From Paenibacillus sp. MMS18-CY102 (lineage in GTDB: Bacteria; Bacillota; Bacilli; Paenibacillales; Paenibacillaceae), in the NCBI RefSeq assembly GCF_009789195.1, contig NZ_WSTC01000007.1:124001-188000 (forward strand): a DNA stretch of 64,000 nt, given 5' to 3'. The position numbers and the translations under genes were made by a program. Under the pieces are notes generated by a model. The model was given only the letters and a program-made list of their open reading frames with translations, was not told the origin of the DNA and made no database searches. Shown in pieces: positions 25,159 to 33,216 of the stretch. Position 1 is the stretch's first letter, and each line of letters starts with the position of its first letter.

Positions 25159-26953
25159 CGTCCATCGCCTCTTCCGCCAAATTCGCAATCGTGATCGTAA
25201 TCTCGGTTCCCGCGCCGGCACGGCTCTTCACTTCGATGCCCGAACGGTCGCCGTATATGATGCGAACGCGTTCAGCGACATTTATTAAGCCGATGCCGTT
25301 CAGCTTATTGCCGTTCTTGCGGACATTCGGCATAACCCCGTCCAACCGCCGTCTCAGCGCTTCCAGCATCTCTTGGTCCATGCCCTCCCCGTCATCCGTT
25401 ACGACGATAATGAGCTTGTCCTCCACTATGCGCGATACGATCGTAATCGTTCCGCTGTTCTGCTTGATGCCGTGCTGGCAAGCGTTCTCGATAAGCGGCT
25501 GAATAATCAACCGAGGAATTTCCCATAGCAGCGTCTCCTGCGCAAGCTCGATCAGCAAGCGAATAGGCTGGCTGCGCCGGAAATTGAGCAGCTCCAAATA
25601 ATGGCGCACGACCTCGGCCTCTTCCCGCAGCGTAACGAACGCGTTGTTGCGGTCGATCGTCATCCGCAGCACCGTGCTGAGCGACTCGATAATGCCCGCG
25701 TTCTCTTCATCGCCCTTCAGTAGAACGCGCATCCGGATTGAGTTGAGAATGTTAAACAGAAAATGCGGATTAATCTGTGCTTGCAGCATAGCGATTTCAG
25801 CTTTGCGTTTAAGCTGTTGCTCCAGCTTGATCTTCTGAATCATCTCTTTGATCCGGTCCAGCATATGGTCGATTGCCCGGCCCAGCGCGCCGATTTCATC
25901 CATACCCCGCACGTTGGAACGGATCTCCAGATTGCCCCCGTTAATTTTCCGAACGACGCTCGATAAGTAATGGATTGGCTTCGTCACTTGGCGAATGAGC
26001 AAGATCAACACGACGAGAAAGAACGAGAAGAAGAAGATCAGCATAAGCAAAATGTTCCGGCTGATGTCGGTAAATTTGCCGATGATCTCTTTGTACGGCA
26101 TCAAGCTGGTGAGGCTCCAGTTATAGAACGACATATCCATCCGCGTAACCAGATAATCCTGCCGGTCGAAGCGAACGAGTGATGTGGCGGATGGATCGGC
26201 TTGGCCGTCATAAGCTTTCGAGGGCTTGCCAATCTGAGACGGATCGAGATGGGAGACGACCTTCCCTTCCCGGTCGGTCAAAATAATTTGCTGGTCGGCG
26301 GCATTCTGCTCCCACACCTTGTGAAGCCGGGTTTCCTCCATGCTCACGACAACGTAAGCGGCAGGGCTAGAGGTCGTTAATTTGAGCGCACGCACGGTTG
26401 TAATTAAATAGCGCGACTTCGAGCGGCTATCCATACTGTTCTCGTGCACGCCGACCCACGCCCGCGTCGATGCCAGTGCGCTCCGTACGCCGCCAAACCA
26501 AGGCTCGCTTTGCATCGCAATCAATTTATCGTTACTGGCAGCGTAATTGCTATAGGCTTTGCCGTTGGGCAGCAGTATGCTGATATACAGCTTTTCGCCC
26601 GAGGAGGACAGCGTATCCAGCGTTCGCATCAGGCGAATCTGCCGCAAATACCGGTCATAGGCTTGCGCCTTTCCATCGTCTTGCAATTCTTCGCGCAGCA
26701 ATGTGCTCATCTCGCTGTCGAATTGAATAAAATTCGCAACGTACATCATATTGCTGAATATGGTTCGTACGGACTCGTTCACAATGCGAAGTGACTGTCT
26801 AGCGTTCTCCTCCGCATTTTTCCGCAGCATGTCCTTGGTCAATAGCTCGGAGGAGGTCATCGTAATCAGCATAGGCACAAGAATGCATACCAATGCCGCG
26901 AGCACCAGCTTTGTTCGAATGGTAGGTTTGATTAGGGGCCGCTTGATGATCAT
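25151..26953 (-). CDS. YesM-type sensor histidine kinase
   Basis: The 600-residue membrane kinase has helix 1 at about 15-37, a 260-residue extracellular sensing domain, helix 2 at about 300-322, a HAMP linker (RQVTKPIHYLSSVVRKINGG), the His_kinase box with phospho-His in QAQINPHFLFNILNSI, and an HATPase domain (PLIENACQHGI, DDGEGMD, GIGLINVAERV). The extracellular region probably reads an oligosaccharide directly or through the binding protein encoded just upstream. Start at ATG 26953 after AAGGCGGAG. It begins a three-gene unit with the regulator and GH94. Confidence 0.95.
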   Translation of the reverse strand: MIIKRPLIKPTIRTKLVLAALVCILVPMLITMTSSELLTKDMLRKNAEENARQSLRIVNESVRTIFSNMMYVANFIQFDSEMSTLLREELQDDGKAQAYDRYLRQIRLMRTLDTLSSSGEKLYISILLPNGKAYSNYAASNDKLIAMQSEPWFGGVRSALASTRAWVGVHENSMDSRSKSRYLITTVRALKLTTSSPAAYVVVSMEETRLHKVWEQNAADQQIILTDREGKVVSHLDPSQIGKPSKAYDGQADPSATSLVRFDRQDYLVTRMDMSFYNWSLTSLMPYKEIIGKFTDISRNILLMLIFFFSFFLVVLILLIRQVTKPIHYLSSVVRKINGGNLEIRSNVRGMDEIGALGRAIDHMLDRIKEMIQKIKLEQQLKRKAEIAMLQAQINPHFLFNILNSIRMRVLLKGDEENAGIIESLSTVLRMTIDRNNAFVTLREEAEVVRHYLELLNFRRSQPIRLLIELAQETLLWEIPRLIIQPLIENACQHGIKQNSGTITIVSRIVEDKLIIVVTDDGEGMDQEMLEALRRRLDGVMPNVRKNGNKLNGIGLINVAERVRIIYGDRSGIEVKSRAGAGTEITITIANLAEEAMDDV

Positions 26954-26993
26954 GATAACTCCGCCTTCCGAGCGCTATGTTAAGTTAGGTTAG

Positions 26994-27019
26994 AAAAGAG
27001 AAGACCTAAAGGCCTTCTC
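26994..27019 (-). terminator. Terminator of the sugar ABC operon
   Basis: A 9-bp stem with one G-T pair (26998-27006 with 27011-27019) and a 4-nt loop is followed on the minus strand by TTTTCT. It separates the importer genes from the kinase operon. Confidence 0.75.
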
Positions 27020-27053
27020 CTCTGAATTATGGCTAATGGGCGATTAAGACGGT

Positions 27054-28406
27054 TTAGGGCTTATTCGCATCGATGATGCCCTGAATCGTTTCTTTAGCCG
27101 ATTTCATTGTTGTATCGAGATCCTGCGCACCCAGCAAATACTTTTCCGATTCCTTGATGAACGCATTTTCCAGCTCGGATTGGTACGACGGTACGTTCGG
27201 CACGCCCGCTTTGGAATGGTTCAGGACATACATCAGCGATGTTTTATCGATAAGTTCCGGACGCTTTGCAAACTTCAGCATATTCTCGACTACTTGGTTC
27301 ATGTCCGCTTTCGTCCAGGACGGGAATTGCGAGCCTTGGTACACGATGCCTTCCGTCGTCAGCCAACGAAGGAACGTAAACGCTTCTTTCTTATGCTTCG
27401 AGTTCGCCGCGATGCCGTAGTAATCCGCGCTTGCGCTCGTATAGCCGGACGGGTCATCCTTGCTGTTCTTCGGATACGGAGCGAACACCGTCGTGTGATC
27501 GTATGCAAATTTGTCGTTGCCGCCCGCCTCGACGATCATCCAGTTGCCGATCGGAATCATGCTCGCCGTTTGGCCCGAATAGACGTTGCGATAATGCATT
27601 TTTTGGGACGTTACATCCGCATACGAGTAAGCCGATTTGTCGACGTTCATCGTTTGGTTCAAAATTTGAAGAGACTTCGCGAAGCCTGGGTTGTCCATGT
27701 TCGAGCTGCCATCCGCCTTAAGGAAACCATTGTCCGTCGGCTGGTTAACGACCGCTTGTTGGAAGAAGACCGGCCACGTATGGAAGTAAGCGCCGTAACG
27801 CTTCGTTGCGCCTTCGCCCTTCGTTAGCTTCTTCGCGTATGCCATGAAATCGTCCCATGTCCAGTCCGTCGGAACGGGCAGCCCTGCTTCATCGAGATGG
27901 TTTTTGTTCAACAATACCATATATTCGACATACTTTCCTGGAAGCGCATACACATGGCCATTGAAGGAGGGATCAATCTTGTAATCATCCTTCACCGAAA
28001 TGCTCTGCTCCTTCAGCAGGCCGTCCATCGGGGCGAGAATGCCCATGGCCGCATGCTGGTTGTATTTCGGCGTATCCGGGAATACGACGATGTCCAGATT
28101 CTCGTCGGAGGAGACTAGCAAGTCCAGCTTCTTGATGCTCTCAGTCGCGTCGCCGTTGTCGACGAGCGGCACGTAATTGATTTTGATGCCAGGATGCGTT
28201 TTCTCAAACTGCTCGATCGTGCCCTTCAGGTTCTCGTTCTCAAGAATGTGCCAGCTGTGGAAATTGATCGTAACCGGCTTATCCGCTGTTGCTGTATCGC
28301 CTGATTTTGCCGGTTCCGCCTCCTTGCCGCCTTTGTCGCCGCCATTCGAAGAACAACCCGCGATGACGACAACAAGCGCCACTAACACCGCTAACCATTT
28401 TCTCAT
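27054..28406 (-). CDS. Sugar ABC transporter substrate-binding lipoprotein
   Basis: Family 1 solute-binding protein for carbohydrate import. The 450-residue product has a lipoprotein signal peptide with lipobox VIAGC (Cys about residue 18), a Gly/Lys/Ala-rich linker, then the binding fold (ITINFHSWH-like start at VTINFHSWHILENENLKGTIEQFEK, GYTSASADYYGIAANSKHK near the hinge). The ATG at 28406 has AAGGGG seven nt upstream; an ATG two codons earlier is too close. It is the last gene of the permease operon, 105 nt after the second permease, and may have a promoter of its own in that gap (TATAAC on the minus strand). Confidence 0.94.
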   Translation of the reverse strand: MRKWLAVLVALVVVIAGCSSNGGDKGGKEAEPAKSGDTATADKPVTINFHSWHILENENLKGTIEQFEKTHPGIKINYVPLVDNGDATESIKKLDLLVSSDENLDIVVFPDTPKYNQHAAMGILAPMDGLLKEQSISVKDDYKIDPSFNGHVYALPGKYVEYMVLLNKNHLDEAGLPVPTDWTWDDFMAYAKKLTKGEGATKRYGAYFHTWPVFFQQAVVNQPTDNGFLKADGSSNMDNPGFAKSLQILNQTMNVDKSAYSYADVTSQKMHYRNVYSGQTASMIPIGNWMIVEAGGNDKFAYDHTTVFAPYPKNSKDDPSGYTSASADYYGIAANSKHKKEAFTFLRWLTTEGIVYQGSQFPSWTKADMNQVVENMLKFAKRPELIDKTSLMYVLNHSKAGVPNVPSYQSELENAFIKESEKYLLGAQDLDTTMKSAKETIQGIIDANKP

Positions 28407-28511
28407 GTCCATTCCCCTTTTTGTTTTGAATTCGTTCGACCCTTCTCAATTCTGCCTTTTTTCAGGACGCGTTATAATCTACTTTTCTTACTTAATTGAA
28501 ACAAAAATGAC

Positions 28512-29330
28512 TTACCCTTTGACGCCCCCTAAAGCGATGCCTTCAATAACCTGCTTCTGGCCGAACAAGAATATAATGAGCAGCGGGATGATGGCCGATA
28601 CGGCAGCTGCCATCGTCAGCGAGTAGAACTGGCCGTAGATATCAGAAAACTTGTTCATGGCAAGCTGCAACGTATACAGGCGATCCGACCGAAGGAAGAT
28701 TAATGGGTTTTGGTAATCATTCCAGGTCCAGATAAACCGCAAAATCGCATAGGTCGCAATGGCAGGCCGCATCAGCGGCAGCGCGACATTTAGAAAGATT
28801 TTAGCATGTCCAGCCCCGTCAATTTTGGCCGCCTCCATGAATTCCTTGTTAATGCCGAGGAAAAACTGCCGAAGCATAAACGTGCCTAATACGCTAAAGC
28901 TGCCTAGCAAAATTAAACCCAAGTGAGTATCGAACAGCTGCAGCTCTCTCATCAACAGAAACTGCGGCACGATAATGCTCTGGTACGGCACCATATAGGT
29001 TGCCAGCACGACCAGGAACAGCACCTCGCGGCCGCGGAACTGGACTTTCGTGAAACCATACGCGGCCATGCAGGACACGAGAACCGAAGTGAAGGTCGTC
29101 AGTACGGTCACTTTAATCGTATTCCAATAATACAGGTAGAACGGGTAATCGCCACTCCATACTTCCTTGTAATTGGCGAAATTGAACCGGCTCGGGATCC
29201 ATTCAATCGGATATTTGAACACATCCTGCTCGAATTTGAATGAGGTGCTGATCATCCATATAAACGGCAAGAAGAAGAGAATTCCGAATACGAGCATAAC
29301 GGCCGTTAGGATGATTTTAGAAATGTTCAC
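28512..29330 (-). CDS. Sugar ABC transporter permease (MalG/LacG type)
   Basis: The 272-residue inner permease has six predicted helices and the EAA loop EAAKIDGAGHAKIFLNVALPLMRP that contacts the ATPase. Its IWMISTSFK start and WTWNDYQNPLIFL segment are typical of the MalG-like CarB half. It starts 15 nt after the partner permease stop. No ATPase gene is present, as usual for Paenibacillus sugar importers that share an MsmX-type ATPase encoded elsewhere. Confidence 0.95.
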   Translation of the reverse strand: MNISKIILTAVMLVFGILFFLPFIWMISTSFKFEQDVFKYPIEWIPSRFNFANYKEVWSGDYPFYLYYWNTIKVTVLTTFTSVLVSCMAAYGFTKVQFRGREVLFLVVLATYMVPYQSIIVPQFLLMRELQLFDTHLGLILLGSFSVLGTFMLRQFFLGINKEFMEAAKIDGAGHAKIFLNVALPLMRPAIATYAILRFIWTWNDYQNPLIFLRSDRLYTLQLAMNKFSDIYGQFYSLTMAAAVSAIIPLLIIFLFGQKQVIEGIALGGVKG

Positions 29331-29345
29331 GCTTGACTCCTCCTC

Positions 29346-30269
29346 TTAGTAGTTGACCCATTTGCGTTGGCCGAGCCATTGAATGAGCGTAATCGCGAGC
29401 ACGCATACGAACAGCACCATTGCGATTGCTGAGGCGTAGCCCGTCTTCAAGCTTGTAAACGCCACCTCGTATAAGTAATAAACCATAACCGAGCTGGAGT
29501 TGGCCGGTCCTCCTTTGGTCAATACAGCGATCAGGTCGAACACTTTAAACGAGTAAACGACGCCCGTTACAAGCAGGAAGAATGTCGTTGAAGAGATCAT
29601 CGGCAGCGTAATGCGCTTGAATTGCTGCCAAGACGTCGCGCCGTCAATGCTCGCCGCCTCGTACAGATCCTTCGGGATATTTTGCAAGCCAGCCATGTAG
29701 ATGATCATGTTAAAGCCAATCTGGACCCAGATTAGAATCAGCATGACGGATGGCAACGAGAAGTGAATATCGGCCAGCCATTTTGGCGGATTATCCACGC
29801 CGAGCATCGTCAGAAATTGATTGATGGGACCAAGCGAAGGGTGAAACAGCACCTGAAAGACGACAGCTACCCCAACAACGCTCGAAATGTATGGCATGAA
29901 ATAGATGATTTTGAACAAATCCTTGAAGTACACCTTGCCGTTGATTAGAATCGCCAGCAGCAGTGAGACAGCCATCGCCACCGGAATAGCGAGCATCAGA
30001 ATAAAATTGTTTTTCATCGACGTTAGAAACGTTTCGTCGGTCGACAGCTTCTGAAAATTATCAAGCCCGACAAACCGGATGTCTCCGACGCCTCTTATAA
30101 AGCTCCAGTCCGTGAAGCTAATCAGCACCGAAGCGATAATCGGAATCAACGTAATAAACAATGTTCCAAGCAGCATCGGGCCGACGAATATCCATCCCGC
30201 CAGATCTTCCCGGCCGTTCTTTGCCCGCCTTGCCTTCTGCGGTTTTTCGACTACAACACCAGCCTCCAC
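29346..30269 (-). CDS. Sugar ABC transporter permease (MalF/LacF type)
   Basis: The 307-residue permease has six helices and the EAA loop EAASIDGATSWQQFKRITLPM. The N-terminus is cytoplasmic and basic (EKPQKARRAKNGRED). It starts at a GTG at 30269 with AGAGGTG a few nt upstream and is the first gene of the importer operon. It would pair with the permease at 28512-29330 and the binding lipoprotein at 27054-28406. Confidence 0.95.
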   Translation of the reverse strand: MEAGVVVEKPQKARRAKNGREDLAGWIFVGPMLLGTLFITLIPIIASVLISFTDWSFIRGVGDIRFVGLDNFQKLSTDETFLTSMKNNFILMLAIPVAMAVSLLLAILINGKVYFKDLFKIIYFMPYISSVVGVAVVFQVLFHPSLGPINQFLTMLGVDNPPKWLADIHFSLPSVMLILIWVQIGFNMIIYMAGLQNIPKDLYEAASIDGATSWQQFKRITLPMISSTTFFLLVTGVVYSFKVFDLIAVLTKGGPANSSSVMVYYLYEVAFTSLKTGYASAIAMVLFVCVLAITLIQWLGQRKWVNY

Positions 30270-30368
30270 GCTCGCACCTCTTTCTGTTTGTTTTCATCAT
30301 GATATAATTTTCCGGGCTATGGACGGCATCAACAATTGTTACTCATTCGAAAAATAATTTACCACATT

Positions 30369-30405
30369 AAAAAAAGCTTGCCGCCCGGTTCAGGGCAGCA
30401 AGCTT
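30369..30405 (-). terminator. Terminator of the GH30 gene
   Basis: AAGCTTGC (30374-30381) pairs with GCAAGCTT (30398-30405), with an inner GCCC/GGGC stem after one mismatch, followed on the minus strand by a run of seven T. Confidence 0.85.
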
Positions 30406-30418
30406 GCGTTAATTGCTG

Positions 30419-31777
30419 TTAAAATTCGGAGAAGCTCGTAATCGATTTGCCCGGAAGCGTAACCTGTACCGAGCCGCCCGTGACAGCTAAATCCGCCAGC
30501 TTCGCCAAGCTTTCCGTCGCACTCGTGCGCCTAGCTGACAGCTTCGACATCGTCAGGCCGGATAAAGTTGTCGTAATCGCGCTGCTGCTGTTGTTAATGA
30601 TGACGACCGACGCCCTTCCCGTCGCATTCGTCCCGGCGACGGATACAAGGTTGCTGTCGCTGGAGGAAGCCAGCACCCGCGTATCGCCCGGGCGCAAATA
30701 CCGGCTAAATTGCCCCAACGCGTAGAGCCGCTTATTGACGGCATACGTGTCGTTCGGCTGAAGATTGATCAGCCCCTCTCCAGTCGTATTGGACGCCGGA
30801 TTAACCGCCCACCAATACAGCCACCCCCGCTCGCCCCGCTTCAAATCGGCAGCGATCATGTTCGCCCACTTTAACCCGTCCGTAATTGTCGGATCGTTCG
30901 GGTTCTGAAAATCGCATGCTTCGGTGCTTAACGTGGGCTTGCCAAAATGATTCACGTCCGTATAGGTGCCATAGTCATGAACGGCTACGAAATCCAGCTT
31001 GCTTCGCGTTGCCTCGCTCATATTCACCATGTAATTGTTGGAGGCGGTTCGGTTCGAGCCTTCTGGCGCGCCTACGAGCACCCCCTGATTGAGGCTATGA
31101 ATGGCGTCCGCCGCTTTGGCCAGTACCGTGTTCATTTCCTGATTCGTATATTGCGCCGAGGCGTATGGCGTCGCCAAGTCCGGCTCGTTCTGGACGCTAA
31201 CCCATTTGATGTTGAAGCCTAGCGTATTGCGATAGTAGTCGACGTACGATTTCAAATAATTAGCGAACTTATCGTAATTGCTGGCAAGCAGATGCCCGCC
31301 GTTATTCGGCGAGCCGTTATCCTTCATCCAGCCGGGCGGGCTCCACGGCACGGCGTAGAACTGGTTCATGCCGCGGTTTTCGGCCTCCTGTGCAAACCAT
31401 CGCTGATGACCGTCGGTATTCCAGTCATAGACGCCATCTGCGGGCATGAACGTTCGCTGGACCGAATCCTGAGCCGACGTATACGGATTGATCTCAAGCC
31501 GGACAATCGACAAGCCGGCGTTCGAATCGTCGCTTCGGAACAGCTTATCCAAAATTTCGGCCTGCACGCCCGCGCTGTAATTCGTTTTCAATTCGTTGAC
31601 CGGATGGTTCGCCGCCGCCCCGAATCCCCAAATCGACTGATACGCCGTACTCTTGTAGACCGTCACCGTGCTGGTCGCCGCGTGCGCCACGGGCATAACG
31701 GGTGACTGCAGCAGCAGCGCCAGGGCGAGGGGAGCCGCCAGCCACCTCTTTCTCGCAATTCCAATTCGAGCCTTCAT
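30419..31777 (-). CDS. Secreted GH30 family glycoside hydrolase
   Basis: GH30 covers glucuronoxylanases, beta-1,6-glucanases and relatives. The 452-residue product has a signal peptide (basic start, hydrophobic LALALLLQ core, cleavage after AHA at about 33), the (beta/alpha)8 barrel with acid/base Glu198 in VSVQNEPD and nucleophile Glu286 in LSTEACDF, and the C-terminal beta-sandwich that always goes with GH30. Ile/Trp-rich PWSPPGWMKDNGS is a family hallmark. The start at ATG 31777 has AAGGAGG nine nt upstream. A cre site lies 44 nt before the ATG. The neighbouring GH10 makes a glucuronoxylan target plausible but not shown. Confidence 0.92.
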   Translation of the reverse strand: MKARIGIARKRWLAAPLALALLLQSPVMPVAHAATSTVTVYKSTAYQSIWGFGAAANHPVNELKTNYSAGVQAEILDKLFRSDDSNAGLSIVRLEINPYTSAQDSVQRTFMPADGVYDWNTDGHQRWFAQEAENRGMNQFYAVPWSPPGWMKDNGSPNNGGHLLASNYDKFANYLKSYVDYYRNTLGFNIKWVSVQNEPDLATPYASAQYTNQEMNTVLAKAADAIHSLNQGVLVGAPEGSNRTASNNYMVNMSEATRSKLDFVAVHDYGTYTDVNHFGKPTLSTEACDFQNPNDPTITDGLKWANMIAADLKRGERGWLYWWAVNPASNTTGEGLINLQPNDTYAVNKRLYALGQFSRYLRPGDTRVLASSSDSNLVSVAGTNATGRASVVIINNSSSAITTTLSGLTMSKLSARRTSATESLAKLADLAVTGGSVQVTLPGKSITSFSEF

Positions 31778-31820
31778 TACGGTTAGCCTCCTTATTCCGT
31801 TCTTGCCTCTTATGTTAGAT

Positions 31821-31834
31821 TGGAATCGCTTACA
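31821..31834 (-). promoter_or_regulatory. CcpA cre site upstream of GH30
   Basis: On the minus strand TGTAAGCGATTCCA matches the cre consensus TGWAANCGNTNWCA at 13 of 14 positions. It lies in the expected promoter zone, 44 nt before the start codon. Confidence 0.65.
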
Positions 31835-31956
31835 AGTAACTGTGGCAAAAAACCGATTTACTGCATGGATCGTATGCAATTGCACAATGGCTGCGGTGCT
31901 GCCGCAATCGAAGCTCGGCCCGTATTGACAGTCACGTTGCAGCCAATGGCCGCCCA

Positions 31957-33150
31957 TCACCGCTTGCCCGTGAACTTGCTCCTGTAATCGACCGGATTCA
32001 TGCCGTGGTGCTTCTTAAACACTCTCGAAAAATGAATGCTGTTCCCGTAACCGACGCGCAGCGCAATCTCATAGCTCTTCAAAGAAGTAGACAGCAGCAG
32101 CTCCCTGGCCGCCCGCATCCGAGTCGCAATGCAGTACGCCCATATCGTCATGCCCGTATGCGCTTTAAACATCTTCGCCATATGCCCACGGCTGACTGCC
32201 ACATGGGCGGCCAGCTCGCCCAAGGTGAACTGGCGCGCGTAATTGGACTCGATGTACGACTTAATTTCGCTGATCGGATCATTCTTCGCACGCAAGCGGG
32301 CTTGCGCCGCTGCCGCAAGCATGCCACCCGCCGCATGCTCCAGCCATTCCACGGCCTGCAGGCGGTAAAGTAGCCGCGCCTCCTCACGCTTTAGCGGCGG
32401 CTTCGCATTGGGTCGCAGCGGCTCTGCCGGTGCCCGTGGCTGCGGCTTCATATCGGTGGGAGCCAGCCCTGCCGACACCCGCGGCTGCGGCTGCGCAGAA
32501 GCCGGAGGCGCTCCCGCCTCCGGCACCTCGACGCCTTGCTTCTTCAGCTCGTGAGCTGCAAACCGTGTCCATGCTCGTGCGAGCTCACAGATTGGTTCAA
32601 AGCGCCTCTCCGTCCACGCCTCCAGCATCGCCAGCGTGTCGGAGATAATGACGGGCAGCACATGCGCATGCACCGATGCAACCGCCTCTAGCCATCGCTC
32701 CAGCATGCTTCCATGCTGGGACAAATGAGCCAGCATGAGTTGATTGGCTTCATGCCTGCGAGCAGCTGCAATTTGCCAGCGTGCCTGACGGACAGCCTCC
32801 GGCAAATCGCCAAGTGTTACAGGATTCGTCAGGCTTCTCGCGCCCAGCTGCCCAATTGGCCGAGATAGACCCTGCTCGTTCTCCCCACATACAAGTGCAA
32901 TGCCGCACATCCACGGGCAATCAAGATGGATGTTGTCTAGCAATCGCTTCCAGCCTGCAGCCGTGGTGCTGACAATGCAAATATCCGCATAATGTTGGCG
33001 CAGCCACAGCCAGGCTTGCTCGCTATCGACCGCTAAGGCGTCAATTGCAACCTCCTCCGAGGAAGCCTCTACTATTGCCGCCAGCTTCCCCATTATCCGT
33101 TCCAAATTCGTTTCATCCACCCCAACAAGCACAATTCGATCGTTCATCAT
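31957..33150 (-). CDS. AraC-family regulator with degenerate receiver-like N-domain
   Basis: The 397-residue product has an N-terminal domain of about 120 residues with a receiver-like pattern (RIVLVGVDETNLERIMGKL...ADICIVS) but no clear phospho-acceptor Asp, a Pro/Ala/Gln-rich linker at about 215-255, and a C-terminal AraC double helix-turn-helix (FTLGELAAHVAVSRGHMAKMF and SYEIALRVGYGNSIHFSRVFKKHHG). Start at ATG 33150 with AGGGGAGA upstream; an earlier start at 33168 lies in the terminator. It is transcribed toward GH30, 179 nt away, and may control that gene or the GH10 gene. Confidence 0.88.
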   Translation of the reverse strand: MMNDRIVLVGVDETNLERIMGKLAAIVEASSEEVAIDALAVDSEQAWLWLRQHYADICIVSTTAAGWKRLLDNIHLDCPWMCGIALVCGENEQGLSRPIGQLGARSLTNPVTLGDLPEAVRQARWQIAAARRHEANQLMLAHLSQHGSMLERWLEAVASVHAHVLPVIISDTLAMLEAWTERRFEPICELARAWTRFAAHELKKQGVEVPEAGAPPASAQPQPRVSAGLAPTDMKPQPRAPAEPLRPNAKPPLKREEARLLYRLQAVEWLEHAAGGMLAAAAQARLRAKNDPISEIKSYIESNYARQFTLGELAAHVAVSRGHMAKMFKAHTGMTIWAYCIATRMRAARELLLSTSLKSYEIALRVGYGNSIHFSRVFKKHHGMNPVDYRSKFTGKR

Positions 33151-33166
33151 TTCGGTCTCCCCTAAC

Positions 33167-33208
33167 AAAAGCGCCGTGCCAACGTAAGGACATCGGCACG
33201 GCGCTTTT
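33167..33208. terminator. Bidirectional terminator after the GH10 gene
   Basis: A perfect 14-bp stem AAAAGCGCCGTGCC (33167-33180) with GGCACGGCGCTTTT (33195-33208) lies 9 nt after the GH10 stop. Confidence 0.9.
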
Positions 33209-33216
33209 GCTTATAT

